DNA of 64,000 bases from contig CAJTYS010000001.1 of NCBI GenBank assembly GCA_910583765.1, forward strand, positions 114,225-178,224. Reading direction: 5' to 3'. Each line of letters starts with the position of its first letter. Positions within the stretch are counted from its first letter, which is position 1. Positions 1 to 9,287 of the stretch are shown piece after piece. Below the pieces are notes generated by a model. The model did not search any database. It worked only from the letters and a program-made list of their open reading frames with translations, and was not told the DNA's origin. The position numbers and the translations under genes are program-made. The stretch comes from an uncultured Eubacteriales bacterium (lineage in GTDB: Bacteria > Bacillota > Clostridia > Peptostreptococcales > Anaerovoracaceae).

Positions 1-737
1 AATTCCTCCAAAGTGACATAGGTTTTATCGCCTCCAGCCTGAGTGCCTTGTTCAATGGAAAGGTCTTTTACCGCCGCTTTGTTCATGATTTCACCGCAAA
101 TGTCTCCTTGCCCATCGGTTCTGATGGCCTCATTGACAGCGTGATAAACCCTGGGCCACTCTTTGCGGGGCACGTCCTCCAATTTTTCCGCCACTAAGTC
201 AAAGGTCTCCCTGCTGAATCGCAGATAGTCTTCTGCCTGTTCTTCTTTTCCAAAGACTTGCCCTATTACGGAAATCGCTGTCTCCAGTTCCTCAATGGAA
301 CGGTAATCCACCACAACGTAAGGGATTCCCAGATCATCTAATTTTTCCGTTTCTCCGCTGTTCTCCGCTGTGGAATAGCGGATCAGAGCCAAATCCGCCC
401 CGATCCTGGCCATTTCTTCTCCATTGATGGCTCCCTCCTGATACGGGGTAGCTGTTTCTTCGATTTTGGGGTACTTCATCTGCATCAGGACATCTGACTT
501 CACGCCATTGGGCGCGCCTACGATCTTGTCCCCTTCATCCAGCATGGCCATCATATGGGCGGTGCTCGCATAAAGACAGGCCACCCGCTGGGGCTGCTCC
601 GGTATTTCCACTGTCCGCCCCGCGCAATCTGTGATGGTCTTCGTTTCTCCTGATGTTGTCCGCACTCCGCTCCCGCAGCCCGCCAAAAGGAATGCCAAGG
701 CAAGCAGCAGCAAAAGCCTGATGATTCTGTGTTTCAT
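1..737 (-). CDS. ABC transporter substrate-binding lipoprotein (siderophore/cobalamin type), 3' end outside window
   Basis: Read from ATG at 737, the product begins with a short basic stretch, a hydrophobic segment and a lipobox ending LLAGC (Cys about residue 21), so it should be a membrane-anchored lipoprotein. A TDCAGRTVEIPEQPQRVA-like stretch follows, typical of the N-lobe of FecB/BtuF-type binding proteins (PF01497 class). The frame stays open to base 1, so the C-terminal lobe is missing here. It starts 2 nt after the stop of the ATPase gene and is the last visible gene of the importer operon. The ligand (ferric siderophore, haem or corrinoid) cannot be read from sequence. Confidence 0.85.
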   Translation of the reverse strand, partial: MKHRIIRLLLLLALAFLLAGCGSGVRTTSGETKTITDCAGRTVEIPEQPQRVACLYASTAHMMAMLDEGDKIVGAPNGVKSDVLMQMKYPKIEETATPYQEGAINGEEMARIGADLALIRYSTAENSGETEKLDDLGIPYVVVDYRSIEELETAISVIGQVFGKEEQAEDYLRFSRETFDLVAEKLEDVPRKEWPRVYHAVNEAIRTDGQGDICGEIMNKAAVKDLSIEQGTQAGGDKTYVTLEE

Positions 738-739
738 GA

Positions 740-1543
740 TTACCTCTTGTTTCGCAGCGGCAGGATGTATTTTCTCTCTCCTTCTCCGCTAGTGATGATC
801 TCTGTGATAATGTTAAAACTCTGCTCCAGGTTCTCTTGGGAAAGGACTTGAGATGGCGTCCCCACTTGGATGAAGCTGCCGTCCTTGATGAGCGCCACTC
901 TTGTGGGGACGCCCTGGTTTTCTAAGTAATAAGCCTGATTCAGAAAGTGGGTGGCCATGATGATGGAGAGCCCTCGATCCCTGGTGAGATGGGCAATGAT
1001 CTCCATCACGTTCAGCTCGTGGGTAAAATCCAAATGCGCCGTGGGCTCGTCCATGACCAAGAGTCTGGATCTTTGGGCAATGGCTCTGGCAATGAGCACC
1101 AGCTGCAGTTCGCCGCCGGAAAGCTTTGTGTATTCCCGGTCTTCAAATCCAGCCAGCCCCACCTGCTCCAGCGCGTCTTTGGCAATGTCTTTTTCTTCCT
1201 GGCCCGGAGGCGCGAAGGTCCTGGCAGCATAAGTCCGCCCCATGGTCACAATGTCCAACACCGTGTAGGCGAATGTGGTTTTGTGCCCCTGCGGAACATA
1301 GGCCATCTGCTCTGCCAGCTCTTTGGGTTTTAGTTGCTTCAGCGGCCTGCCGCCAAGAATGATCTCACCTTCTTTCAATGGATTCAGCCCCAGCACGCAA
1401 TCAATGAGCGTGGACTTTCCGCAGCCGTTTGGCCCTATGATGCAGAAAATCTCGCCTTCCTCCACCTGAAAGTCGATGTTCTTGAACACTGTTCGTTTGC
1501 CATCATAACTGAATGCCGCGTTTTTTACTGCAATGAGCGCCAT
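740..1543 (-). CDS. ABC transporter ATPase (FecE/BtuD family)
   Basis: This 267-residue protein is the ATP-hydrolysing subunit of the importer. Walker A (GPNGCGKST, about residues 37-45), the signature LSGGE (141-145), Walker B (LLVMDEP, 161-167) and the switch His (ATHF) are all present, so it should be active. Length and the YVPQGHKTTFAYTV region fit the iron-siderophore/cobalamin class. It lies 4 nt after the permease stop and 2 nt before the lipoprotein start, so the three are cotranscribed. Confidence 0.93.
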   Translation of the reverse strand: MALIAVKNAAFSYDGKRTVFKNIDFQVEEGEIFCIIGPNGCGKSTLIDCVLGLNPLKEGEIILGGRPLKQLKPKELAEQMAYVPQGHKTTFAYTVLDIVTMGRTYAARTFAPPGQEEKDIAKDALEQVGLAGFEDREYTKLSGGELQLVLIARAIAQRSRLLVMDEPTAHLDFTHELNVMEIIAHLTRDRGLSIIMATHFLNQAYYLENQGVPTRVALIKDGSFIQVGTPSQVLSQENLEQSFNIITEIITSGEGERKYILPLRNKR

Positions 1544-1547
1544 AGTG

Positions 1548-2582
1548 TCACCAGTTCTTTCCTTTCGTCTTTTTCAGCAGGTAGATGAAAAACGGTCCTC
1601 CTACGATAGCGGTCACGATCCCCAGCGGGATCTCCGCTCCAGTGATCGTCCGGCAGATGGTGTCCACGAAAACCATGAAACAGGCGCCTATGGAAATGCT
1701 GGCCGGAATCAGCCATTTGTTGTCGCTGCCAATGACCATCCTGCACATGTGAGGCACCACCAGACCTACCCAGCCAATCACGCCGCTGACACAGACCGCA
1801 CCCGCGGTGGCCAGGGTCGCGAATCCAATGACGAGCCCTTTGTTCAGCCCCACGTTGAGACCCAAAGTCTTAGCTTCTCTATCTCCCATGGACAGCACAT
1901 TGAGCCGCCACCGAAAGAGAACCATGCCAATGATGCCCACCAGCATGGGCACGGCTGAAAACAACAGTTCCTCTGATTTAGTAGAAGCCAGACTGCCCAT
2001 GAGCCAAAAAGTGATGGCTGGAAGCTGACTATAAGGATCCGCCACGTATTTCAGCAGGGAAAGAAGCGCCGAAAAGATGGACTGTATGATGGTCCCGCCC
2101 AGCACTAGCGTAATGGCAGGCGTGCCGCCGCTGACTTTTCCCGTGAGATATGCCAGAATCACGGCCAATGTCCCGAATCCGAACGAAAAGAGGGCGGTCA
2201 TAGTCATGCTGTTAAACAGCAGAATAGAAAGAGCCGCACCAAATCCTGCTCCATTGGAAACGCCCAGCATGCCGCTGGAAACCAGAGGGTTGCGAAACAG
2301 GCTCTGAAAGCAGGCCCCGCTCACTGCTAGGGAGGCGCCTACCAGCAGCCCCTGGATGGCCCTGGGGACCCGAAGATTCATGACAACCGAAAACACCTGG
2401 TCATCCACTCCCAGGTCCATCCCACAAACCGCTGTCCCAAAACTCCTGCACACATCGCTGACGCTGACGCTATACCTGCCAACGCAGACAGCGCCTAGAA
2501 AGAAAAGCACGGGGAGCAGGACGAGAACCGCAGTTTTTATGAAATTGTGCCCTTTATGCTTTTCCGCCACTTTGCGCTCCAT
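1548..2582 (-). CDS. ABC transporter permease (FecCD/BtuC family)
   Basis: This 344-residue, strongly hydrophobic protein has about nine to ten predicted membrane segments. FecCD features are visible: RVPRAIQGLLVGASLAVSG near residues 72-90, the GCFQ-type stretch after it, and GWVGLVVPHMCRM (about 263-275). It forms the membrane channel for the ligand delivered by the adjacent lipoprotein. Its start overlaps the end of the upstream TiaS-like gene by 29 bp, which suggests translational coupling. A shorter start is possible, but the first Met gives a sensible cytoplasmic N-terminus. Confidence 0.92.
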   Translation of the reverse strand: MERKVAEKHKGHNFIKTAVLVLLPVLFFLGAVCVGRYSVSVSDVCRSFGTAVCGMDLGVDDQVFSVVMNLRVPRAIQGLLVGASLAVSGACFQSLFRNPLVSSGMLGVSNGAGFGAALSILLFNSMTMTALFSFGFGTLAVILAYLTGKVSGGTPAITLVLGGTIIQSIFSALLSLLKYVADPYSQLPAITFWLMGSLASTKSEELLFSAVPMLVGIIGMVLFRWRLNVLSMGDREAKTLGLNVGLNKGLVIGFATLATAGAVCVSGVIGWVGLVVPHMCRMVIGSDNKWLIPASISIGACFMVFVDTICRTITGAEIPLGIVTAIVGGPFFIYLLKKTKGKNW

Positions 2583-3456
2583 TCACGCAGAGGAATCCTT
2601 CTGCCGTCCATCTCCTGTAAAGACAGTTGTAGCAAGCGTTTTCATCCTCGCCGTAACATTCTTCCAAATCATTGTCCGCCTGAAATTCCTGGCAGGCCGT
2701 AGTCCAGGTGCTGACCCGTTTGTCGCCTTGATAAAGATCTCTTTTCGTGCAGGCAACGTATCTGCCGCCCTGCTCTTTGGCGATGAGGGTCTTTTTGTGA
2801 TCCAGCATGGCCAGCTTTAGCTGCTTTTCCACATGGATCTCTTGGTCATCTTCCAGTTCCTTTCCATGAAAATCCAAAACCTGCTGGATGCCCATCATGG
2901 TTTTCCACCTGGAAACAGAATAGGATTTTCCCGCATGCTGACTGCCTTTTCCTCCTCGAAACGTGCCATCGCAGCCTGAAAGCCGCAGCCCCACGCCAGC
3001 CAGCGCGCCGATGACGCCAATGCCCGTGCCGCCATACTCTTCTAAGATCGTGCCTCCAATCTCACGGGCCAGCTGATACGCTTCCTCTTTTTTAATGACT
3101 TCCTGCTGCGCCCGTTTTCCAAAAGCAATGAGGCGGTCAGGCTGAACCATTTGGTCCAGCCTGCAGATACAAAGCCCTGGGTCCGAAGTTTCGGCCATAT
3201 TCTCCCGCAGGATCGTCTCTGCCTCTTTTTTCACTTCGCTGAGCTCCGCGCCTTCCATGTCCAAGACCATGCACATGGAGCTGTTGTGCGATGTGTAGTC
3301 GATGTCTTCGTGGAGCAACAGCTGGTGACGGGTCACGCCCAGATCCAGCCTGCCGCCCAGATCCACCAGCCTTTGCGCGATCATGTCCGCGATTTTTCCT
3401 GTGCTGGTGCTCTTTGTCAGATCGTCTGTATCATCTACGCAAACGTATAATTTCAT
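2554..3456 (-). CDS. TiaS-like DDTD-motif protein in a metallophore/corrinoid importer operon
   Basis: A 300-residue protein beginning MKLYVCVDDTDD, then TKSTSTGKIA. The DDTD near the N-terminus followed by a Thr/Ser-rich turn is the hallmark of archaeal tRNA-Ile2 agmatinylcytidine synthase (TiaS) and its relatives. The C-terminus carries a cysteine cluster (CYGEDENACYNC, then a later Cys) that may bind zinc or another metal. Bacteria normally modify tRNA-Ile2 with TilS/lysidine, so a tRNA role is unlikely. The position, 2 nt downstream of a secreted-protein gene and overlapping the permease, suggests a link to the imported ligand. The family call is by motif; the function is unknown. Confidence 0.7.
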   Translation of the reverse strand: MKLYVCVDDTDDLTKSTSTGKIADMIAQRLVDLGGRLDLGVTRHQLLLHEDIDYTSHNSSMCMVLDMEGAELSEVKKEAETILRENMAETSDPGLCICRLDQMVQPDRLIAFGKRAQQEVIKKEEAYQLAREIGGTILEEYGGTGIGVIGALAGVGLRLSGCDGTFRGGKGSQHAGKSYSVSRWKTMMGIQQVLDFHGKELEDDQEIHVEKQLKLAMLDHKKTLIAKEQGGRYVACTKRDLYQGDKRVSTWTTACQEFQADNDLEECYGEDENACYNCLYRRWTAEGFLCVNGAQSGGKA

Positions 3457-3458
3457 CT

Positions 3459-6400
3459 CTATTTTCCTTTTCCTTGCTTCACTTTGTAAGCGGCCGCCCC
3501 TGAGTAAGCACCGTAAACTTTTTTGCCTCTGATGGTCCGGTAAGCCCGTACTTTGAAGTAGTATTTCTTACCTTTTTTCAGCTTGCCCACAGTCCAATTC
3601 TTTTTCTTTGGACCTTTGACCGTTTTCACGGCTTTATAGCCTTTGTTCTTTTTCAGGGAGCGGTAGACCGTGTAGCCGCTGGCTCCCTTGACTGTCTTCC
3701 AGGATACCGTGGCTTTTTGCGCGCCGCCTTTTTTGGCTTTCTTGGCTTTCACGCCTTTGACCTTGGCCAGAACCGGCTTGGCGGAGGCGATGTTGGAGTA
3801 AGCGCTCCGGTGCGGGGTGCCACCTTCATTTTTATAGGCTTTGACCTTATAGTAATAGGTGGTGCCTGTGGCAAGCCCTGTGTCCAGGTGACTCCTGGCA
3901 GAAGCGGTCAAGGTTATGAGCTTCGAGTATGCGCCGTTTTTCTTCACTGCTCGGAACACTTCGTAACCAGACGCGCCGCCCACCGCTGACCAGGTCAGGT
4001 TCACCTTGTTGTAACCGGACGCTGCCGCTCTCACTGTTGGCGCCGCGGGTGCCTGTGATTCCCTGGCCCTTCCAGTCACAGTGACTGCGCATGACTTCGT
4101 AATCTTTCCGTTCGCGGCAGCTGCTGTGATCACTGCGCTCCCTGCTTTTCCCGCTGTGACAGTGGTGGTCTTTCCTCGTTCTGGACTGGCTGTCGCCACT
4201 GCCGGATTGGAGGAACTCCATGTGACAGTATCGCTGTTGTCACCATATATGGTCACATTGGCTGTCAATGTCCCAGTTGCCGATGGAGCCAATTCCATCG
4301 CTTCCTTGCTCAGAGTCATGGACACCTGGGAGATGATCTTATACCTCTTCCACCCCACGGCAGCTTTATAGGCATCGACGCTTCCTGGCGGAACAGCGAT
4401 CGTCTTATTCTCGTCAGGGAACAGCGTACCGTTGTATTCCGGTGGAACAGCGGCGTTACTGATGATCATGTCCGACAGAGACTCACACTCCTGAAACGCA
4501 TTGTTTCCAATAGCAGTCAGGCCTTTTGGCAATACAATGGTCTCCAGCTTCGCGCATCCGGCAAAGGCACTGTCACCTATATTCTCAATATTCTCTGGCA
4601 AATCGATTTTCTTTAAACAGGTCCTGTTTTTAAAGTAATTGGCCTTTACCCGGTTATCCTCCAGCTTGGCCTCGGACAAATCGATGGCAGTCGCCTGCAG
4701 GCAATTCTGCTGCAGCCAGGCGATATCCTCCATCCTTGTCAACGCCGCGTCTCCAGCAGTGCGGATCACCAAGGTGTCCACCTTGCTTTCATCCACGCCT
4801 TGCTGTTTCATCTGTTTTTCCGCGGACTGCGCTAAAGCCCCCGCCGTAACACCGGAAATGGTCATCACCCGTTCAGGCGCAGCTTTGATATTGTACCTGC
4901 GCCAGCCTTCTGCTGCCTTATATGCCTTTTCACAGCCATAGGGTACCTGAATGGTCTTTACGCTGGACCCCTGGAAAGAGTCGCCTAACGTTTCCACATA
5001 TGCTGGCGGTTCCACTGCCCATACCTTCAATGTCTCCGGCAAGCTGGAACAGTTCTGGAAAGCGTTTGTCCCAAGATAGGTGATGGATGGCGGCAATTCA
5101 ATGTCCTTCAAATTGGTACATCCCGCAAAAGCACTAGGGCCAATTCCTTCCAATGTCTTTGGAAGAACGATCTTCTCCAAAACTGTGTTTCCTTCAAAAT
5201 CAAATATCAGATCCCCGTTAGAATTCTCTTTCGTGCATTCTGCCTGAAATAAATCCAAGGATTTCAGAGCAGGCAGGATTTTGATATAAGCAAAATCAGC
5301 CTCATTCAGAGAAACGCCCTTTGAGCAGGTGACTGTAAGGGCAGTGATATCTCTTCCTGTTTGATGAGCCTGTCCCACTCTCTGCTCTAATGTTCCTGAT
5401 TCGGAAAGGTTCACGGCAATGCCTTCTCCCTGCCAGTCCACAGTAACTGTCTGATTGGCCGGCTTTGCCGTGCCGGTATGATTTGTCGTTTCTGCTGTGG
5501 CTGTCAACGTGGCTGTGCCCGGATAATTGGCTGTCCACTGTCCAGTCTTTGGATTCACGGACAGACATCCGTTTTTTGGAGAAACGCTCCAGGTCACGTT
5601 GTATCGCTCGGCTTCATTGGGAACAGCTGTGACAGCTGCTGACACTCTGCCGGTTTCTCCCACCTGGGGAGAAGATTCCATGCCTCTGATTTGAACGTCT
5701 TTAATCCCCACAAAGACAGAATTCTGAAAATCCTGCAGCGCCTGATACAAGGTATCGGCGGCATTTTCGCCGCCACTGGCTGACGCAGTTAGTGCCTCCT
5801 GTAACTTCGTCTTTTCTGCGACTGGATACTTTCCCCATTTATCTTCTTCTTTAGGTTCCGGCTCCGCATTACCCACATAGGTTTCGGCGCTGGCTAAAAC
5901 CTGTTCCACTTCATTTTGAACATCAGCAAGTGGAGGCACACTGTTTACATGAAAGTTGAATTTAATATCCGCGCCAAGTTTTTTTTCTGTGTTATTGCCG
6001 CAGACATCAGCGCCGAAAATGAGCACATAATCGCCTGTCTTCAACCGACCCTTTTCCGTGCCAATGACGATCCGGCCTAGTTCTGTTCCACCTTTTACCG
6101 CTCCGTAAGATTCTTCCGCAAAAAATTTCAGCGTGTCATCACTATGTTTTGCAACTGGCTCTCCCTGTGTATCCGTTATTTTAATATGCGGCATGCAGTT
6201 TTGGCGAAAATTCTCTTTATTAAAGTTGTTCATCCCTGAATCCATGGTAAAAGCAAATTTTACGCCATTTGTGCCATCCAATGGTGTATTTATTTTATTT
6301 TCGTAATAATCCTGCTGATTTGCCGCAGTACGGAGCACCGTGATGTCCGAAGGATCCAGCATTTTCAAGTGGTTTATTTTCACTGCGCCTGCTGCCCCGA

Positions 6401-6518
6401 TGCCCTGCCAGTCATATTCCGGCTCAGCCGCATATGCGACTGGCGCCGGAATGATGGTCATGAACATGGTCACAAGGAGCAGCGCTGCTAAAAGTCTCTG
6501 CTTTGCGATTTTTTCCAT
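3459..6518 (-). CDS. Secreted multidomain surface protein: unnamed N-terminal domain, Ig-like, BspA-type LRR, FN3
   Basis: A 1019-residue protein with a signal peptide (about 1-30, ending PVAYA). Residues about 40-195 form an unnamed domain containing PSDI, KFAFTMDSGMNNF, PHIKI and FGADVCGN; the same pattern recurs in the protein at 9288-10145. An Ig-like region follows (about 265-365), then two blocks of BspA/LRR_5 repeats (SAFAGC, NAFQNC and NAFQEC motifs, about 370-730), a Big2-type Ig domain, and two FN3-like domains ending in a Lys/Gly-rich tail. There is no LPXTG motif, so attachment to the wall is not obvious. The gene directly precedes the TiaS-like gene and ABC importer (2-nt gap), which suggests ligand capture at the surface. 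Confidence 0.85.
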   Translation of the reverse strand: MEKIAKQRLLAALLLVTMFMTIIPAPVAYAAEPEYDWQGIGAAGAVKINHLKMLDPSDITVLRTAANQQDYYENKINTPLDGTNGVKFAFTMDSGMNNFNKENFRQNCMPHIKITDTQGEPVAKHSDDTLKFFAEESYGAVKGGTELGRIVIGTEKGRLKTGDYVLIFGADVCGNNTEKKLGADIKFNFHVNSVPPLADVQNEVEQVLASAETYVGNAEPEPKEEDKWGKYPVAEKTKLQEALTASASGGENAADTLYQALQDFQNSVFVGIKDVQIRGMESSPQVGETGRVSAAVTAVPNEAERYNVTWSVSPKNGCLSVNPKTGQWTANYPGTATLTATAETTNHTGTAKPANQTVTVDWQGEGIAVNLSESGTLEQRVGQAHQTGRDITALTVTCSKGVSLNEADFAYIKILPALKSLDLFQAECTKENSNGDLIFDFEGNTVLEKIVLPKTLEGIGPSAFAGCTNLKDIELPPSITYLGTNAFQNCSSLPETLKVWAVEPPAYVETLGDSFQGSSVKTIQVPYGCEKAYKAAEGWRRYNIKAAPERVMTISGVTAGALAQSAEKQMKQQGVDESKVDTLVIRTAGDAALTRMEDIAWLQQNCLQATAIDLSEAKLEDNRVKANYFKNRTCLKKIDLPENIENIGDSAFAGCAKLETIVLPKGLTAIGNNAFQECESLSDMIISNAAVPPEYNGTLFPDENKTIAVPPGSVDAYKAAVGWKRYKIISQVSMTLSKEAMELAPSATGTLTANVTIYGDNSDTVTWSSSNPAVATASPERGKTTTVTAGKAGSAVITAAAANGKITKSCAVTVTGRARESQAPAAPTVRAAASGYNKVNLTWSAVGGASGYEVFRAVKKNGAYSKLITLTASARSHLDTGLATGTTYYYKVKAYKNEGGTPHRSAYSNIASAKPVLAKVKGVKAKKAKKGGAQKATVSWKTVKGASGYTVYRSLKKNKGYKAVKTVKGPKKKNWTVGKLKKGKKYYFKVRAYRTIRGKKVYGAYSGAAAYKVKQGKGK

Positions 6519-6535
6519 TTATGCACTCCTGTGTT

Positions 6536-9211
6536 CTATTTGGTCCTTACCTTTTTTACTGTCGTATAGCTGCCATAAATCTTCTTGCCTTTTTCCAGAT
6601 AGTAAGCCCTGGCCTTATAGTAGTAGGTTTTCTTGGCTTTGACTTTGGTGTCTGTCCAATTTTGCTTGATTGTCACCCTGACTTTGAAATAAGGGCCGTT
6701 TTTCTTTTCCGCTCTCCACAGCTCATATTTGTCTGCGCCGCTGGCCTTGCTCCAGGAAAGCTTGACTTTTTTCTTTCCTGCTTTTGCGGTCAACTTGGAA
6801 ATTGTCTCTGGCTTCACTTTCACGGTGAGGGCTTTGCTGTATGGTCCGTAGAGCTTGCGTCCGTTTTCTGTGCGATAGGCTCTCACTTTGTAATCGTACT
6901 TTGCGTTTGACCGCAATCCTTTATCCACATAAGCGTTCGTTGCCTTATCGCTGATTTTTTTGTAAACGCCATTTTTTGAATCCGAACGGCGCAGTTCATA
7001 CTTGTCCGCGTCACTGATTTTGCTCCAGGACAGGCTGATCTGGCGCTTTCCTGTTCTTGCTTTGAGCACAGGTGTCTTTGCCTTGATTTTCACAGCCGCC
7101 ACTTCGCTAAAATCGCTGTAAACGGTTTTGCCTTCCAGGGTCTGAAACGCTCTGACCTTGTAATAGTAGGTTTTCTTTGATTTCAGCTCTTTATCCGTGT
7201 ATTTGGCCGCTGTTCCGGCGTAAAGCTTTTGATACTTGCCGTTCTGGGACTCTGCTCTCCACAGTTCGTATCCGCTGGCACCGCTCGCTGGTTCCCAGGA
7301 AACCGCTGCCTGATTAGGCTTGCTCGCCTGAACTTTTACCGTTTTCACCACGCCCAACGCCTCTGTATCCACCGAAGGGGTCGTAGGAGCGGTCGGCTTT
7401 GTCGCCGGCGTTTGTGCCTTTTCTGTCACAGTGACTTCGCACTGACCAGTCAGCTCTGTGCCTTTTACTTTTACGGTGATCATCACGCTTCCAGCTTTCA
7501 CGGCCGTCACAGTTCCTTGCTGGTCCACTGTGGCCACGGCTGGGTCAGAAGATGTCCATTCCAGTTCCGTCTGATCGCTGTCCGCTGGCTCCACGGCTCC
7601 TATCAATTTGACCGTGCCGCCCTGCTCAAGGCTGACTTTGGATTGATCCAAGGAAACGCTGGCCGCGTTGACAAAGGATTTTGTTGTGAAAAAGTAGATG
7701 GTCTGTTTGTCCCGCTTCAATGAATGAGGTAGGGTTGGGTTCCGCGGCGCATAAACTTCTTTATCAAAGACCAGGGCATAGCTCTTGTCATGCTCTAAGA
7801 GTCCCGTTTCTGGCACGATCGTCATATCCACCTGCCCATAGCCTCGATCTTCATATCCTTTTATGTAACTGTACTCTGGCTCGCCTTGTAATTCATAGCC
7901 GTCTTTCCAGGACGCTACTTTTTTTCCGAGAGTCGTTCCCTCCGCTTCATAGAGATTGACGTGGCTCAGAACCAGTTCTTCATATTGCGGGAATTGTTCC
8001 GGATATAGCTGAGTCTCCGCTACAGGTTTCTCACATGTCACTTTGAAAGAAAAGGCCAGCTTTTTCACGTCAACATAATTGTTCAAATGATTCTCGTAAT
8101 ACACCTGATTGTAGGATTGGTTCTGCGCGTTGAAACCCAGCAGTTCCACATAGGTGTTTCCACCACTTTCTTTCTGAGGCTCTGTGATCGGCCGCAAACC
8201 TTTGGTCTGATCCGATGAAACGCCGGTGCCGGTGATGGTTACCGGGAACTCGGTTTGATATGTGCTTCCATCAGAAAAATAAAGCATAATCGTTCCATCG
8301 GCCTTAGCGATCAGATTCACTGAAGACGTATCGGCGGTCTGGTTGACTTGAGCGACCGCGGAATTCGTAGTCGTGAACCAACCTGGACTCAAAAATGATA
8401 ATGCCGTTCCCTTATGATAATACCACAATGCCATTGTCTCATTTTCACTGGCTGTCCAAGAAATTCCCTGACTGGGGTCAATCCACGTTCCACCGTTAAA
8501 GGGTCCTCCGTCTGTGTAAAAGCCATTTTGGGACACTGTCACGTTGCAAGTATCTTCATAAGTTCCATTCGTTGCTGTAATCGTGGTTTTGCCTGTCGCA
8601 ATACCTTTCACAAGGCCATTTTCATCAACAGTAGCAATACTTGAATCGCCTGTTTCCCAAGTTGTTCCCTCTCCAGTCGGATTGCCTGGGACTTTTAAGG
8701 TCAGCTGGTGTTCCTCTCCCAGAGACAGTTTGATATTTTTAGAACTGAGCGTAGCGGTATCTTTAACTGTTACGGTCTTAGGGGTTCCTGTCCAACCGTC
8801 ATCAGGCAAAGATAGCGTCAGAGTTAGCTCGCCGGCTTTTTGGGGCGCAAAATAGAAATATACTTTCAAAGAATTTGAGAAAGATTCCATTGTAGTATCG
8901 ACAATCGCATCTGGTTCATCCGGATCAAAAATTTCAAGGTCGCTTGAAGTGATTTTAAGGTTGTTTTTAATATATTCATAACATTTCTCCTGCAACTCAG
9001 CGCCTTTCGTCTTAGCAATCGTCATACGAAAGTATCCTTGAATACCTACTGTTGTTCCATTAGGTATATAAATAGTCTTACTAATGCCACTAAGGTTGCC
9101 AGGATAACCTTCTTCCCCTGCGCAAGCCCTCACCGCACCTATGCTGCTCCACATTACAATTACCATAAAACAACATATGAAAATCTTTATTTTTCTTAAA
9201 TATATATCCAT
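6536..9211 (-). CDS. Secreted multidomain surface protein with Big2 and FN3 domains
   Basis: I place the start at ATG 9211 (891 aa), with AAGGAA 7 nt upstream; the in-frame GTG at 9217 is less well placed. A basic N-terminus and hydrophobic segment form a signal peptide ending near the ACAGEEG stretch. Two Big2-type Ig domains are visible (around 150-230 with VTVSQNG, and around 525-600 with VTVTEKA). The middle region contains paired aromatic-rich segments and the Phe-rich KKLAFSFKVT stretch, possibly a divergent copy of the domain in the flanking genes. The C-terminus has three FN3 repeats, each with SWSK-ADKYELRR/W-type and YYYKVRAY-type strands. It is followed after 17 nt by the 1019-residue protein gene. 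Confidence 0.83.
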   Translation of the reverse strand: MDIYLRKIKIFICCFMVIVMWSSIGAVRACAGEEGYPGNLSGISKTIYIPNGTTVGIQGYFRMTIAKTKGAELQEKCYEYIKNNLKITSSDLEIFDPDEPDAIVDTTMESFSNSLKVYFYFAPQKAGELTLTLSLPDDGWTGTPKTVTVKDTATLSSKNIKLSLGEEHQLTLKVPGNPTGEGTTWETGDSSIATVDENGLVKGIATGKTTITATNGTYEDTCNVTVSQNGFYTDGGPFNGGTWIDPSQGISWTASENETMALWYYHKGTALSFLSPGWFTTTNSAVAQVNQTADTSSVNLIAKADGTIMLYFSDGSTYQTEFPVTITGTGVSSDQTKGLRPITEPQKESGGNTYVELLGFNAQNQSYNQVYYENHLNNYVDVKKLAFSFKVTCEKPVAETQLYPEQFPQYEELVLSHVNLYEAEGTTLGKKVASWKDGYELQGEPEYSYIKGYEDRGYGQVDMTIVPETGLLEHDKSYALVFDKEVYAPRNPTLPHSLKRDKQTIYFFTTKSFVNAASVSLDQSKVSLEQGGTVKLIGAVEPADSDQTELEWTSSDPAVATVDQQGTVTAVKAGSVMITVKVKGTELTGQCEVTVTEKAQTPATKPTAPTTPSVDTEALGVVKTVKVQASKPNQAAVSWEPASGASGYELWRAESQNGKYQKLYAGTAAKYTDKELKSKKTYYYKVRAFQTLEGKTVYSDFSEVAAVKIKAKTPVLKARTGKRQISLSWSKISDADKYELRRSDSKNGVYKKISDKATNAYVDKGLRSNAKYDYKVRAYRTENGRKLYGPYSKALTVKVKPETISKLTAKAGKKKVKLSWSKASGADKYELWRAEKKNGPYFKVRVTIKQNWTDTKVKAKKTYYYKARAYYLEKGKKIYGSYTTVKKVRTK

Positions 9212-9239
9212 AATCACTTTCCTTTTTGTGTTTTTCCGT

Positions 9240-9271
9240 AAAAAGGGCAGGGCATATCACCCCACCCTGCC
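9240..9271 (-). terminator. Hairpin plus T-run between the 285-aa and 891-aa secreted-protein genes
   Basis: On the minus strand a GGCAGGG/CCCTGCC stem is followed by CTTTTTAC. It lies just past the stop of the 285-residue protein gene and before the next gene of the same orientation. It could partly terminate transcription and lower expression of the downstream genes. Confidence 0.6.
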
Positions 9272-9287
9272 TGATACGGTTTTCTTT

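Noticed and set aside
1525..1958. Short frames inside the permease and ATPase genes
   Set aside because: They overlap well-supported ABC genes in other frames and have no ribosome binding site.
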